Source: Legionella micdadei
Lineage (GTDB): Bacteria > Pseudomonadota > Gammaproteobacteria > Legionellales > Legionellaceae
Length of the DNA: 64,000 nucleotides
Direction of reading: 5' to 3'
Assembly (NCBI RefSeq): GCF_000953635.1
Contig: NZ_LN614830.1
Location: 1,355,001 to 1,419,000 of the forward strand
Shown here one piece after another: positions 56,365-64,000 of this stretch. Position numbers and translations under genes: made by a program. The notes under the pieces were generated by a model that was not told where the DNA came from, made no database searches, and saw only the letters and a program-made list of their open reading frames with translations. Within the stretch, counting starts at the first letter, position 1; each line of letters opens with the position of its first letter.

Positions 56365-57573
56365 TTATACGTTATGTAATAATTTGACGTCAGGAGGTAT
56401 TTTTTGCCAAGGATATCCCTTTATCGCTTTAACGTAACCTATATGGTAAAGCTTCTGCATGCGTTTAATATCGAATAATTCATCCGAATCCATATAAAAT
56501 TCATTAGGAACGTTTGCTAAATTAAAATCAACCTTACCCAAGAGCGCGCATAGATAAATAAAATCGACATCTGCTGCACCTTGCGAGGCGATAACACTCG
56601 CTACCGCTTGTTTTCCAATAGCAAATAACTGGGGTTTGACTACCTTATAATGAAACTGATTTTGATTATTACGAATCACATAAATTTTTACCCTTGGGGG
56701 TTTAGTTAACTGGAAATGTGCTTTTGCTGTTTGAACATCTGAACCAAGATGGCTTAGAAATACACTGAAAGTCGCTCCACCATCAACATGCATTTCGGTA
56801 TAAGTTTTTTCATTAGCAATGACGTCAAATTTCACTGGAGGCATGATCACAGGGATGCTCGCAGAAGCGAGCAGAACTTTTCTGAATAATTCAATTTTTT
56901 TGGGATTTCTGCTTGCTGCAATTCTCGTCATATCCCAGACAATTAATTTTCTGGAATAAAGATTTGTGGTGCCAACATAGAGTCGACGGCCTTCCTGAAA
57001 ACCTTTGGCAATATCATTGAGAAGTTTTTCATCAACGTAAGAGGCAATCAAATTTTTCAGGGGTTTTGTATCCATTAAAGAATCAGAACCCGATATTAAT
57101 GTCCACAATAAAGGTTTTTTGGTTAAAACATCCTTTGTGGTTGTAGTGGTATAGGTTGTTTTAAGCACGCTATCGTATTTAGGACCGGCAAAAGCAAAGG
57201 GGGCAATTAAAGCACCAGTGCTTATACCTGTTACCGTTGTAAACTTTGGCCTCGTTCCACTCTTTGTCCAGCCGTTTAATATACCCGTGCCAAATGCGCC
57301 ATAGTCAGCGCCGCCAGAAATAATCAATAAAGTGAAAACCCCTTTTCGTTGAAACATAGTTTCTGGATAATTTTTAGCTAATTGCTTTACACGTTCAAGG
57401 GATTGCCGTTTGATGAGGGGATTCTGATTATTGGTATAATCTGTACGTACATCATTAAAACCAGAGACTACTGCTTTCGATGCAAGCCCGCCAGGCAAGG
57501 GGTTGTTGAAATTCCTATATTGGCAGGCTGTTTGGAGCAATAAGATCAAAGATAGCAATAGTACCCGCTTCAT
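56365..57573 (-). CDS. Patatin-like phospholipase lipoprotein
   Basis: Protein of 402 residues. Lipobox LQTAC within the N-terminal signal suggests an outer-membrane lipoprotein. The patatin domain has LIISGGADYGAFGTGILNGW (oxyanion GG), GISTG with Ser118, and the Asp in MHVDGGATFS. Patatins are Ser-Asp dyad lipid acyl hydrolases. AAGGA precedes the ATG. Legionella carry many; this one is unusual in the lipoprotein start. It lies divergent from the next patatin gene. Confidence 0.88.
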   Translation of the reverse strand: MKRVLLLSLILLLQTACQYRNFNNPLPGGLASKAVVSGFNDVRTDYTNNQNPLIKRQSLERVKQLAKNYPETMFQRKGVFTLLIISGGADYGAFGTGILNGWTKSGTRPKFTTVTGISTGALIAPFAFAGPKYDSVLKTTYTTTTTKDVLTKKPLLWTLISGSDSLMDTKPLKNLIASYVDEKLLNDIAKGFQEGRRLYVGTTNLYSRKLIVWDMTRIAASRNPKKIELFRKVLLASASIPVIMPPVKFDVIANEKTYTEMHVDGGATFSVFLSHLGSDVQTAKAHFQLTKPPRVKIYVIRNNQNQFHYKVVKPQLFAIGKQAVASVIASQGAADVDFIYLCALLGKVDFNLANVPNEFYMDSDELFDIKRMQKLYHIGYVKAIKGYPWQKIPPDVKLLHNV

Positions 57574-57978
57574 CGTAATTCCTTGGTTTTATACCGTACA
57601 TGATGAACTTTTTAGAGATCAAAGTGTTAATTGACTTAATCCTACTTACAACCCACCGCCTAAAATCAACGGAGTATAACACGGTTCAACTTTTATCCCT
57701 ATTCTGTGTAATTTCCCTGGCGAATTTGATTTCGACAGGGCAAATGGGCTGCTACAGCCATAGACGGTAATATTACATTCTCTGGACAAAATGTACTGAG
57801 TTCTCAACTTGGCATAAAGTAAGCATAAAATTTGCTGCATTTAGTTGTGTAAACATTAGTATTGAGTCAGGAGCAATACGAGTAAAGCTCACACATGGAA
57901 TTATCTAAAGCAGTTTGGTTGGATTTGTGCTTAATTAGCGTTAATTAAAAATGAAGGAAAATGAAATAGGGGAATAGC
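57574..57978. other. 405-base region between two patatin genes, no supported gene
   Basis: This is a divergent promoter region. A few short stretches on the plus strand (about 57690-57800) have a coding look in different frames, for example PGEFDFDRANGLLQP and IDGNITFSGQNVLSSQLG, so a decayed gene is possible. A small minus-strand frame of 64 codons there is a shadow. Confidence 0.3.
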
Positions 57979-59154
57979 ATGGGATCAAATCCAGTTTGGA
58001 GCCGGACTGCTTTCTTGTTCCAAGGGGGCGGAGCATTAGGTGCTTTCCAGGTAGGCGTTTTCGAGGCTCTGCAAAATGCTGGCTACCATTTTGATTGGGT
58101 TAGCGGTATCTCAATCGGAGCGATTAATGCAGCAATTGTTGCTGGAAACCACCCTGAAAATCGATTGCCCAGGCTTAAAAAATTTTGGAATGATATTAGC
58201 ACCTATGATCCCTTTCAAGCCCTGGATTTATGGCATGAAGATCCCAGCTCACGTAAATTCTACAACTATTGGCATGCGCAGACCACTCTAATTTTTGGAC
58301 AACCTGGCTTCTTTAAACCTCGGTTGATAAACCCACATTTTTTACTTAATGCCTCACCAGAGACTATAAGTTTTTACGATACATCTGAATTGAGAAATAC
58401 CCTAGAAACCCTCATTGATTTTGATTTACTCAACAGTGGAAAAACACGCCTTACATTATCAGCAGTTAGGGTTGATAACGGAGAGCAAGTTCTTTTTGAT
58501 ACAAAATATCAAAAAATATACCCTGAACACATCATGGCTAGCGGAGCATTACCCCCAGGTTTCCCTGCAGTCAACATTGACGGTGTCCTTTATTGGGATG
58601 GAGGGATTGTTAATAACACTCCGATAGAAGTCATTTTGAATGATTTGCCTCGAGTAAGCACGCTTTGCTTTATGGTGCAATTATTTGATCCAGAAAGTGA
58701 GGAGCCAACCAATTTAGACCAAGTCTTGCTAAAACATAAGGATATAAGTTACGCCAGTAATTATAAACGTGTTATTAAATCTTTTTGCGAAGCACATGAT
58801 TTAAGGCATGCAATAAAAGAGCTCTATGATTTATTACCAGATAAATTAAAAGTAACCGCTAAAGCAAAAAAATTAAGTGCTTTGGGTTGCAGAACAACCA
58901 TGATAATGGTCCGTTTTCATCGTCATGGTTTAGACACTGATTTATCATCAAAGGACTATGCATTTTCACCCGTTTCAATCAATGAAGGAATCGCATTTGG
59001 GCTTAAGCAAGGAAAAGACGCCTTAAAAAATCCAGTTTGGCTAAAGTCCGTTCCGGAGGAGACTGGGGCTGTACTTTATGATGTTTTTCCTCACGAACAT
59101 TCTACTAAGCAAACGACTTTTAACCACAAAAATAAAAAGAATACCAGAGAATAG
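57979..59154 (+). CDS. Patatin-like phospholipase (DUF3734-type)
   Basis: Protein of 391 residues without signal peptide. The N-terminal TAFLFQGGGALGAFQVGVFE supplies the oxyanion loop, GISIGAINAA has Ser45, and YWDGGIVNNTPIEV carries the Asp of the dyad. The C-terminal part (about 280-390) fits the DUF3734-type extension. The protein is probably cytosolic or exported by another route. AGGGGAATAG precedes the ATG. It could be a Dot/Icm-type phospholipase or a housekeeping lipid hydrolase. Confidence 0.88.
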   Translation: MGSNPVWSRTAFLFQGGGALGAFQVGVFEALQNAGYHFDWVSGISIGAINAAIVAGNHPENRLPRLKKFWNDISTYDPFQALDLWHEDPSSRKFYNYWHAQTTLIFGQPGFFKPRLINPHFLLNASPETISFYDTSELRNTLETLIDFDLLNSGKTRLTLSAVRVDNGEQVLFDTKYQKIYPEHIMASGALPPGFPAVNIDGVLYWDGGIVNNTPIEVILNDLPRVSTLCFMVQLFDPESEEPTNLDQVLLKHKDISYASNYKRVIKSFCEAHDLRHAIKELYDLLPDKLKVTAKAKKLSALGCRTTMIMVRFHRHGLDTDLSSKDYAFSPVSINEGIAFGLKQGKDALKNPVWLKSVPEETGAVLYDVFPHEHSTKQTTFNHKNKKNTRE

Positions 59155-59325
59155 CTATAATCGGGCTTAAAGGAATGAGAAGGTGTCATTTTTAAGTAAA
59201 AGTAGGGTGTGGGCTATCGCCGAAATAAATAACATGGATTTAATTAGTTAATAGACCAGACCCTAGGTGTTGTTTCACCAATTGTGATAACGCATATCGT
59301 AAAAACAGTATGCCATCATTTTGGT

Positions 59326-60519
59326 TTAATCTTGAACCGTAGCGTTTAAAGATTCCAGTGCCTTACAAAATCGTCCGATTTCTTCTTCAGAATTGTAGTA
59401 ATGAACCGATGCTCTAACCAATGAAGGAAGGTGCCTTTTTGCTAAATCTAAGCGCGCATAGTCTTGCAGCGAAATTGAAACATTAATATTATTTTTCCTC
59501 AGTTGCTCTTGAATGAAACTCGGTTCCCGATCTTTATAAGTAAAAGTAACGATACCACATTTGTTTTTTCCAAGATCGTGAAGAGTTATTCCCTTAATAC
59601 TGTGTAGCTGCTGCCTTAATCGTTCAGCTAAAGCCTGTATTCTTTGCCAAGTCGAATCGATCCCAAGTTCCAGGGCATAGTCAATCGCAACAGACAACCC
59701 AATTTTACCAGCAATATTTTGTTCCCAGGTTTCAAAACGTCGAGCATCACCTCTCAGTTGGTAATCATGGTCAGAAACCCATTGGGCAGCATGAAGATCG
59801 ACAAAAGGAGGGTTATATTGGTTAATGATGGATTTACGGGCATATAAAAAACCAGTCCCCCGGGGGCCGCGTAAGTATTTGCGCCCTGTCGCACATAAAA
59901 AATCACAACCAATTTCTTGTACATCGATAGGCATTTGGCCTACCGATTGGGTTGTATCGACCAAATAAGGAATACCGTGCTTTTTGGCAATTTTTCCTGC
60001 TGCAATAATAGGATTGATCAATCCACCCTGGGTAGGCACATGAGTCAGCGCAATTAACTTAACTTTCTCATCCAATTTTTTTTCGAGATCGTCTAAATCA
60101 AGTTGCCCTGTTTCGTCATTCCCAACCACTACAATTTCGATACCAACTTGCTTCATTCGATGCAGAAAGGCTAGATAATTACTTGCATATTCACAAAGTG
60201 CAGTGATGATCTTGTCTCCTTTCTGAAATTTAAAGCTATAAAAAGCCATATCCCAAGCGCGTGTGGCATTTTCAACGAAAGCAATTTCTTCAGGATGGCA
60301 ATTTAATAAGCGCGCGGCGTTATGATACAGTTGTTCTGATTTGGTAAAATTATAGTCAGCAGCTTCATAGCCTCCTTTATTGGCTTCCAAATCAAGATGA
60401 GCTTTCACTGCATTGAGAACCTGTATCGGAGGAAGGGATGCACCAGCATTATTCAAATGTAATACTTGGTTACAGCCTGGTGTGTCTCGTCTTAGTTTTT
60501 CGATTATTAATGAATCCAT
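59326..60519 (-). CDS. Class V aminotransferase (cysteine desulfurase-like)
   Basis: Protein of 397 residues. It is a PLP enzyme of fold type I: HLNNAGASLPP at the start, YLVDTTQSVGQMPIDVQEIG (Asp for the pyridine), and CATGRKYLRGPRGTGF with the PLP-binding Lys. Members range from cysteine desulfurases to isopenicillin epimerases and ergothioneine lyases; no Fe-S cluster partner is next to it, so specificity is open. AGGA precedes the ATG. Confidence 0.9.
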   Translation of the reverse strand: MDSLIIEKLRRDTPGCNQVLHLNNAGASLPPIQVLNAVKAHLDLEANKGGYEAADYNFTKSEQLYHNAARLLNCHPEEIAFVENATRAWDMAFYSFKFQKGDKIITALCEYASNYLAFLHRMKQVGIEIVVVGNDETGQLDLDDLEKKLDEKVKLIALTHVPTQGGLINPIIAAGKIAKKHGIPYLVDTTQSVGQMPIDVQEIGCDFLCATGRKYLRGPRGTGFLYARKSIINQYNPPFVDLHAAQWVSDHDYQLRGDARRFETWEQNIAGKIGLSVAIDYALELGIDSTWQRIQALAERLRQQLHSIKGITLHDLGKNKCGIVTFTYKDREPSFIQEQLRKNNINVSISLQDYARLDLAKRHLPSLVRASVHYYNSEEEIGRFCKALESLNATVQD

Positions 60520-60649
60520 GTAATATTCCTAGTCAATGCTATAAGTCGATTACGATATTTTATCATCACAAATTTTAAAGTATTTACCTAAGCAAATTGC
60601 TTGTTGTTCAGCTATAATAGCCGTTCCTACACAAAAAAGGGCAAACAAA

Positions 60650-61468
60650 ATGCGTAGTTTTTTTTCCTATTTGCTAATCGGCATACTTACCTTCGGGTTA
60701 GTGGTCAACGAAGCTTCAGCCAAACGTTTTGGAGGGGGTAGAAGTTTTGGTGTTCAACGTTCCTATAGCAGTCTATTTTCATCACCTGCTAAAGCACAAC
60801 CCATGAAATCAACGGGAAAGCGTGCAAATACTGGCAAATGGGGCGGTATTTTGGGCGGCTTACTGGCAGGTAGTTTATTAACCAGCTTATTTATGGGACA
60901 CGGATTAGGAAGCGGGTTGTTGTCTTGGTTAATTTTGGGCTCAATTGCCTTTTTTGTAATTAGTTTTTTGCGTAGAAAAATGCAACCTGGATTTCAATCG
61001 GCGCAAACCAACTCGTTTAGGCAGAATCCTTTCAGCAATGCTTCAACTCATGCTTACGCAGGAAATGCTAGCAGTAGTTCTTTTACTACCTATCCTTCAG
61101 GATTTGAGCCAGAAGCGTTCTTACGTGACGCAAAAGTAAAATTTATTCGCTTGCAAGCTGCTTATGATCAAAAGAATTTACAAGATTTACATGATTTTAC
61201 CGCCCCTGAAGTCTTTGCTGAAATTAAAATGCAGCTTGATGAACGGGGAAATGAACCGAATAAAACGGAAGTAACCCACTTAAATGCACAATTACTTGAT
61301 GTTTCGAAACAAGCTGATTCAACTATGGCAAGTGTACGTTTCACTGGCGTTCTTAATGAAAACGGCGAAGAAACGCAACTCGATGAAATTTGGCATTTCC
61401 GTCAATTTTTCAATAGCAAGACATGGGTTGTGGGTGGTATTCAACAAGAGGTTTATGAACCACGATAG
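60650..61468 (+). CDS. Tim44-like domain membrane protein
   Basis: Protein of 272 residues. Signal peptide or first membrane segment (about 1-24), a short Arg/Gly/Ser-rich region, then a Gly-rich membrane region around 60-110 (ILGGLLAGSLLTSLFMGHGL, LSWLILGSIAFFVISFLRRK). The C-terminal 150 residues show the Tim44 fold (AFLRDAKVKFIRLQAAYDQK, DLHDFTAPEVFAEIKMQLDE, DEIWHFRQF). Bacterial Tim44 proteins are membrane-associated with unknown role. TATAAT lies about 32 bases upstream. AAAGGG precedes the ATG. Confidence 0.88.
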   Translation: MRSFFSYLLIGILTFGLVVNEASAKRFGGGRSFGVQRSYSSLFSSPAKAQPMKSTGKRANTGKWGGILGGLLAGSLLTSLFMGHGLGSGLLSWLILGSIAFFVISFLRRKMQPGFQSAQTNSFRQNPFSNASTHAYAGNASSSSFTTYPSGFEPEAFLRDAKVKFIRLQAAYDQKNLQDLHDFTAPEVFAEIKMQLDERGNEPNKTEVTHLNAQLLDVSKQADSTMASVRFTGVLNENGEETQLDEIWHFRQFFNSKTWVVGGIQQEVYEPR

Positions 61469-61507
61469 AAAGGATGGGCTGGGCTGTCAGGCCCAGCATG
61501 CCTTAAT

Positions 61508-61876
61508 TTAGCTATGTTCATAAACGCGTATCCGATGGCCATCGTGATCGACAGCAACGAAATTAAGGCCAAAATCCATTCTGATAGGTTCTTGGATAAT
61601 TGATAATCCTCTTTTTTGCCAGTTGCCATACAGCTCATGAACAGCCTCAGGGTTTGCAACTAAAATAGCTAACTCAGATCCGCCTCCTAGAGAAGGGGAT
61701 GCAGCAGGTTCGACTGTATCCCTGGACCAAAGACCAAGTCTAAATCCATTTTCGAGTGAAAACATGACAAAAGTAGGCGAAGACTCAACAGGACTAATTT
61801 TAAGCAGGTTACTATAGAAATCAGCACTGGCAAGAGGATTAGCCACATATAAAATAACGAAATTAGGATTAAGCAT
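61508..61876 (-). CDS. VOC (glyoxalase/bleomycin-resistance type) protein
   Basis: Protein of 122 residues from ATG 61876 (GGAGAA at a good distance); an upstream start at 61909 is less likely. It has the beta-alpha-beta-beta-beta repeat: FVILYVANPLASADFYSNLL, FVMFSLENGFRLGLWSR, GGGSELAILVANPEAVHELY and FVAVDHDGHRIRVYE. VOC proteins bind a divalent metal or a small ligand. It is downstream of a YafY-type regulator on the same strand, which probably controls it. Confidence 0.85.
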   Translation of the reverse strand: MLNPNFVILYVANPLASADFYSNLLKISPVESSPTFVMFSLENGFRLGLWSRDTVEPAASPSLGGGSELAILVANPEAVHELYGNWQKRGLSIIQEPIRMDFGLNFVAVDHDGHRIRVYEHS

Positions 61877-61955
61877 AGTTATTCTCCGATTAATGTTGTG
61901 GAGTCTCAATCCTAGACTAAGCTACTGCCAGATTTTGTCAGTAGTGTTTGAGATA

Positions 61956-62645
61956 TTATTGGACAGGTATGCTATTTAATTCGCGCCACTCTTTAAGAAG
62001 AGTCTGACGTCTTTTGGGATAGCGATGCTTGATTAAGTCAAGCTTTTTAATACGATCAATACGAAAATGGCGAAAAGCTTGACGAATTTCGCACCACGCC
62101 GCTAAAACACGTACTTGATCAAAAAAGCCAATTGCGAAAGGCCAAATCACCCGTTCGGTTTCACTGTCTTTAAGATCAACATAAGCAATTTCAAGTTTAT
62201 ACTCAAAACGGATGGCTTTGCGGATTAATGCCTGTTCTTCATCCCCAGTTGGGGTTTCATGTCCAGGGCCAACGAGAAGGCCGGCTGTTTCGAGTGTATT
62301 GCGTAAATCATCAGGGAGTACGGCGGCAATTTTTGACAAAGCATTAAGTGAAGACAGGGCTAATCGAGAGTCAGTTCTTTTTGCTACCCATCGCGAACCA
62401 AGTACTAAGGCTTCAAGCTCTTCTTCCGAAAACATCAAAGGCGGTAACATAAAGCAAGGCCGTAAACGATAACCCACTCCTGGTTCACCATCAATTTGCG
62501 CACCTTGTGCTTGTAAAGTCTGAATATCCCGATAGAGTGTCCGCAAACTAATACCTAGTTCGGAAGCTAATGCTGATCCGCTGACCGGGTATCGATGGCG
62601 GCGTAGGATTTGTAACAAATCAAGAAGACGTTCTGTGCGGGACAA
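61956..62645 (-). CDS. YafY-type HTH-WYL transcriptional regulator
   Basis: Regulator of about 229 residues. An N-terminal HTH (SRTERLLDLLQILRRHRYPV, ASELGISLRTLYRDIQTLQA) is followed by a WYL ligand domain (EYKLEIAYVDLKDSETERVI and WPFAIGFFDQVRVLAAWCEI). The frame extends upstream to 62723 with only TTG/GTG starts; TTG 62645 is chosen because family proteins start at SRTERL. The next gene on the strand encodes a VOC protein, a common partner. Confidence 0.85.
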   Translation of the reverse strand: MSRTERLLDLLQILRRHRYPVSGSALASELGISLRTLYRDIQTLQAQGAQIDGEPGVGYRLRPCFMLPPLMFSEEELEALVLGSRWVAKRTDSRLALSSLNALSKIAAVLPDDLRNTLETAGLLVGPGHETPTGDEEQALIRKAIRFEYKLEIAYVDLKDSETERVIWPFAIGFFDQVRVLAAWCEIRQAFRHFRIDRIKKLDLIKHRYPKRRQTLLKEWRELNSIPVQ

Positions 62646-62868
62646 GGTGGAATCCGAATAAAATCGAGAAGGGAATATTGCCACATTTTGGCTGATTGGG
62701 ACAATAGATAAATTAAGAACCAAGTGAATCTCGTCTCATCACGAATGGATTACCTCCAGTTTGCATTGCTACTCAATAGCCATTGGATTAAACTTCCTAA
62801 AGATTGACTTTCATTTTTTCACGAGGACACGTAGTATTTGCAGAATTTCCACTGAATGAGGGGGTTCA

Positions 62869-63213
62869 ATGCAAAAACTCTTTTCTTACGGTACATTGCA
62901 ACTTGAGTCCGTACAACTAGCAACTTTTGCAAGACGTTTGGAGGGTAGAAAGGACAGTCTAAAGGGTTATGTCTTAAGGGATTTGCAAATCACCGATCCT
63001 CATGTTCTTAAGGTGAGTGGAAAGGCTGTGCATCAGATTTTAGTACTAACCAACCAAGAAAATGATCAGGTTGAGGGGATGGTATTTGATTTAACTGAAG
63101 CAGAATTAGTGAAAGCAGACGAGTATGAAGTCGATGACTACGTGCGCATTAAGGTTTGTTTGGTGTCAGGCATAGAAGCTTGGGTGTATGCCCATCGCTC
63201 GACACTAGGCTAG
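62869..63213 (+). CDS. Gamma-glutamylcyclotransferase-like (AIG2) protein
   Basis: Protein of 114 residues. FSYGTLQLESVQLATFARRL matches the AIG2/GGCT start (YGTL), and the last segment YVLRDLQITDP... VEGMVFDLTEAELVKADEYE contains the Glu near the active site. AGGGGG precedes the ATG. The enzyme activity of many small AIG2 proteins is unproven. It is followed by a terminator at 63217. Confidence 0.88.
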   Translation: MQKLFSYGTLQLESVQLATFARRLEGRKDSLKGYVLRDLQITDPHVLKVSGKAVHQILVLTNQENDQVEGMVFDLTEAELVKADEYEVDDYVRIKVCLVSGIEAWVYAHRSTLG

Positions 63214-63216
63214 GGT

Positions 63217-63244
63217 GGAGAGCCGGTTAGTGGCCCTCCTTTTT
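63217..63244 (+). terminator. Rho-independent terminator after the AIG2 gene
   Basis: GGAGAGCC and GGCCCTCC pair (one mismatch) around a 7-base loop, followed by TTTTT. It begins 4 bases after the stop at 63213, and the malic enzyme gene ends opposite at 63285. Confidence 0.75.
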
Positions 63245-63284
63245 AACATCTTTCTTGGGGCTGCTGCAGACTAAACGAACCAAC

Positions 63285-64000
63285 TTACGGAACTGTCTTC
63301 GCTCTTCTAAAAGGCAAATACCGCGGTTCCCAAAATAAATCCTGAATTAACTTCTCTAAATCTGCATCTTGGTTTTTTTGCGCTAAGCCCTCGGTTACCG
63401 CAGTTTTTGCCACAGCCACAGCAATGTGTTTAGCAACGGATTGTGCGTCATTAAGGGAGGGGAGTAAGGGGGCAAAACTGTCTTTTTTACAAGGTGCGTA
63501 TTCGCTTAACGTTGAAGCGGCAGCCCAAATCATTTCTTTAGATAATCGTGAGGCTTGTACCGCAATTACGCCTAAACCTATTCCTGGAAAGACTAGAGCA
63601 TTATTGCACTGGGCAATTTCGATTAAACGGTTTTGGTACTCTATTGCGGGAAAAGCAGTTCCTGTTGCTATTAAAGCTTTACCCTGGCTCCAAGTTAAAA
63701 TATCTGTTGGTTGTGCTTCACATTTTTCATCGGGATTTGAAAGCGGAAAAATAATAGGGCGCTCACAGGTTGAGGACATAATTTCGATAATTTCCTGGGA
63801 AAAAGCGCCAGGCTGTGCTGAACACCCTATTAAAATGGTCGGCTTAATCTGCCTGACAGTGTCAGTCAAACTTGGTAGCTGCTTATTGTGAGTAGGCCAA
63901 AGATTTATTTCGCTTGCTTCTCGAGCATAGGGTTTTTGTGCTTCAGTAAGTTCTAAATCAGAGTTCACTAAAAGCCCTTGACGATCAATAAGCCAAAAGC
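63285..64000 (-). CDS. NAD-type malic enzyme, C-terminal part (cut by window end)
   Basis: Open frame of about 238 codons through the window edge. LIDRQGLLVNSDLELTEAQK, KPTILIGCSAQPGAFSQEII, PIIFPLSNPDEKCEAQPTDI, ALIATGTAFPAIEYQN and NNALVFPGIGLGVIAVQASR match the NAD-binding half of malic enzyme, which decarboxylates malate to pyruvate. The N-terminal half lies outside. An internal GTG is not the true start because family sequence continues upstream of it. Confidence 0.93.
   Translation of the reverse strand, partial: FWLIDRQGLLVNSDLELTEAQKPYAREASEINLWPTHNKQLPSLTDTVRQIKPTILIGCSAQPGAFSQEIIEIMSSTCERPIIFPLSNPDEKCEAQPTDILTWSQGKALIATGTAFPAIEYQNRLIEIAQCNNALVFPGIGLGVIAVQASRLSKEMIWAAASTLSEYAPCKKDSFAPLLPSLNDAQSVAKHIAVAVAKTAVTEGLAQKNQDADLEKLIQDLFWEPRYLPFRRAKTVP

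Noticed and set aside
1-64000. CRISPR arrays, intact insertion sequences, rRNA genes
   Set aside because: No regular repeat-spacer pattern, no intact transposase and no rRNA signature were noticed on either strand.

Overview
The window looks like part of a Legionella or close Legionellaceae chromosome. This is inferred from the AT-rich base composition, dense Dot/Icm-effector-like genes (lipase, cysteine-protease-like, patatins), DUF1566 and IPT surface proteins, and the small outer-membrane barrels. No database search was possible, so genus and family names rest on motif reading.

Layout. 1-8.1 kb: distal flagellar rod, hook and ring genes, flgE (partial)-flgF-flgG-flgH-flgI-flgJ-flgK-flgL. 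8.2-11.5 kb: a MarR regulator, a YbdK-type ligase and a beta-carbonic anhydrase with a C-terminal extension. 12-14.2 kb: an outer-membrane barrel plus a secreted IPT/DUF1566 protein. 14.3-18.3 kb: an accessory patch with a large effector-like gene broken by one in-frame stop, a frameshifted HTH/resolvase-like remnant, and a very AT-rich gene with a C58/YopT-like Cys-His-Asp layout. 18.8-31.1 kb: a hybrid sensor kinase divergent from an NRPS (C-A-PCP), an AT-less PKS (KS-KR-ACP-TE), an alpha/beta hydrolase and a FadL-like barrel. This is a compact natural-product locus. 32-34.4 kb: a PAS-GAF-GGDEF-EAL protein, then tRNA-Arg(CCT). 34.6-42.4 kb: ETF-ubiquinone oxidoreductase and a malonate decarboxylase operon (mdcA, fused mdcC-mdcD with a nonsense codon, mdcE, mdcG, mdcB, mdcH). 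42.5-50.9 kb: mixed metabolic genes, a membrane-anchored lipase, a methyltransferase, small secreted proteins and a chagasin-type protease inhibitor. 51-54.2 kb: a second barrel plus secreted protein pair, this time ending in a thaumatin-like domain. 54.3-64 kb: an unknown effector-like protein, an L,D-transpeptidase, two patatins, a class V aminotransferase, a Tim44-domain protein, a VOC protein, a WYL regulator, a gamma-glutamylcyclotransferase-like protein and the C-terminal part of malic enzyme.

The most interesting units are: (1) the trans-AT NRPS-PKS locus, whose domain order predicts a statine-like, beta-hydroxy-gamma-amino acid product; (2) two paralogous barrel plus secreted-protein pairs that share an N-terminal module but carry different C-terminal domains; (3) the accessory patch with the C58-like protein; and (4) two genes each broken by a single in-frame TAA, one of them at a conserved Gln of MdcD.
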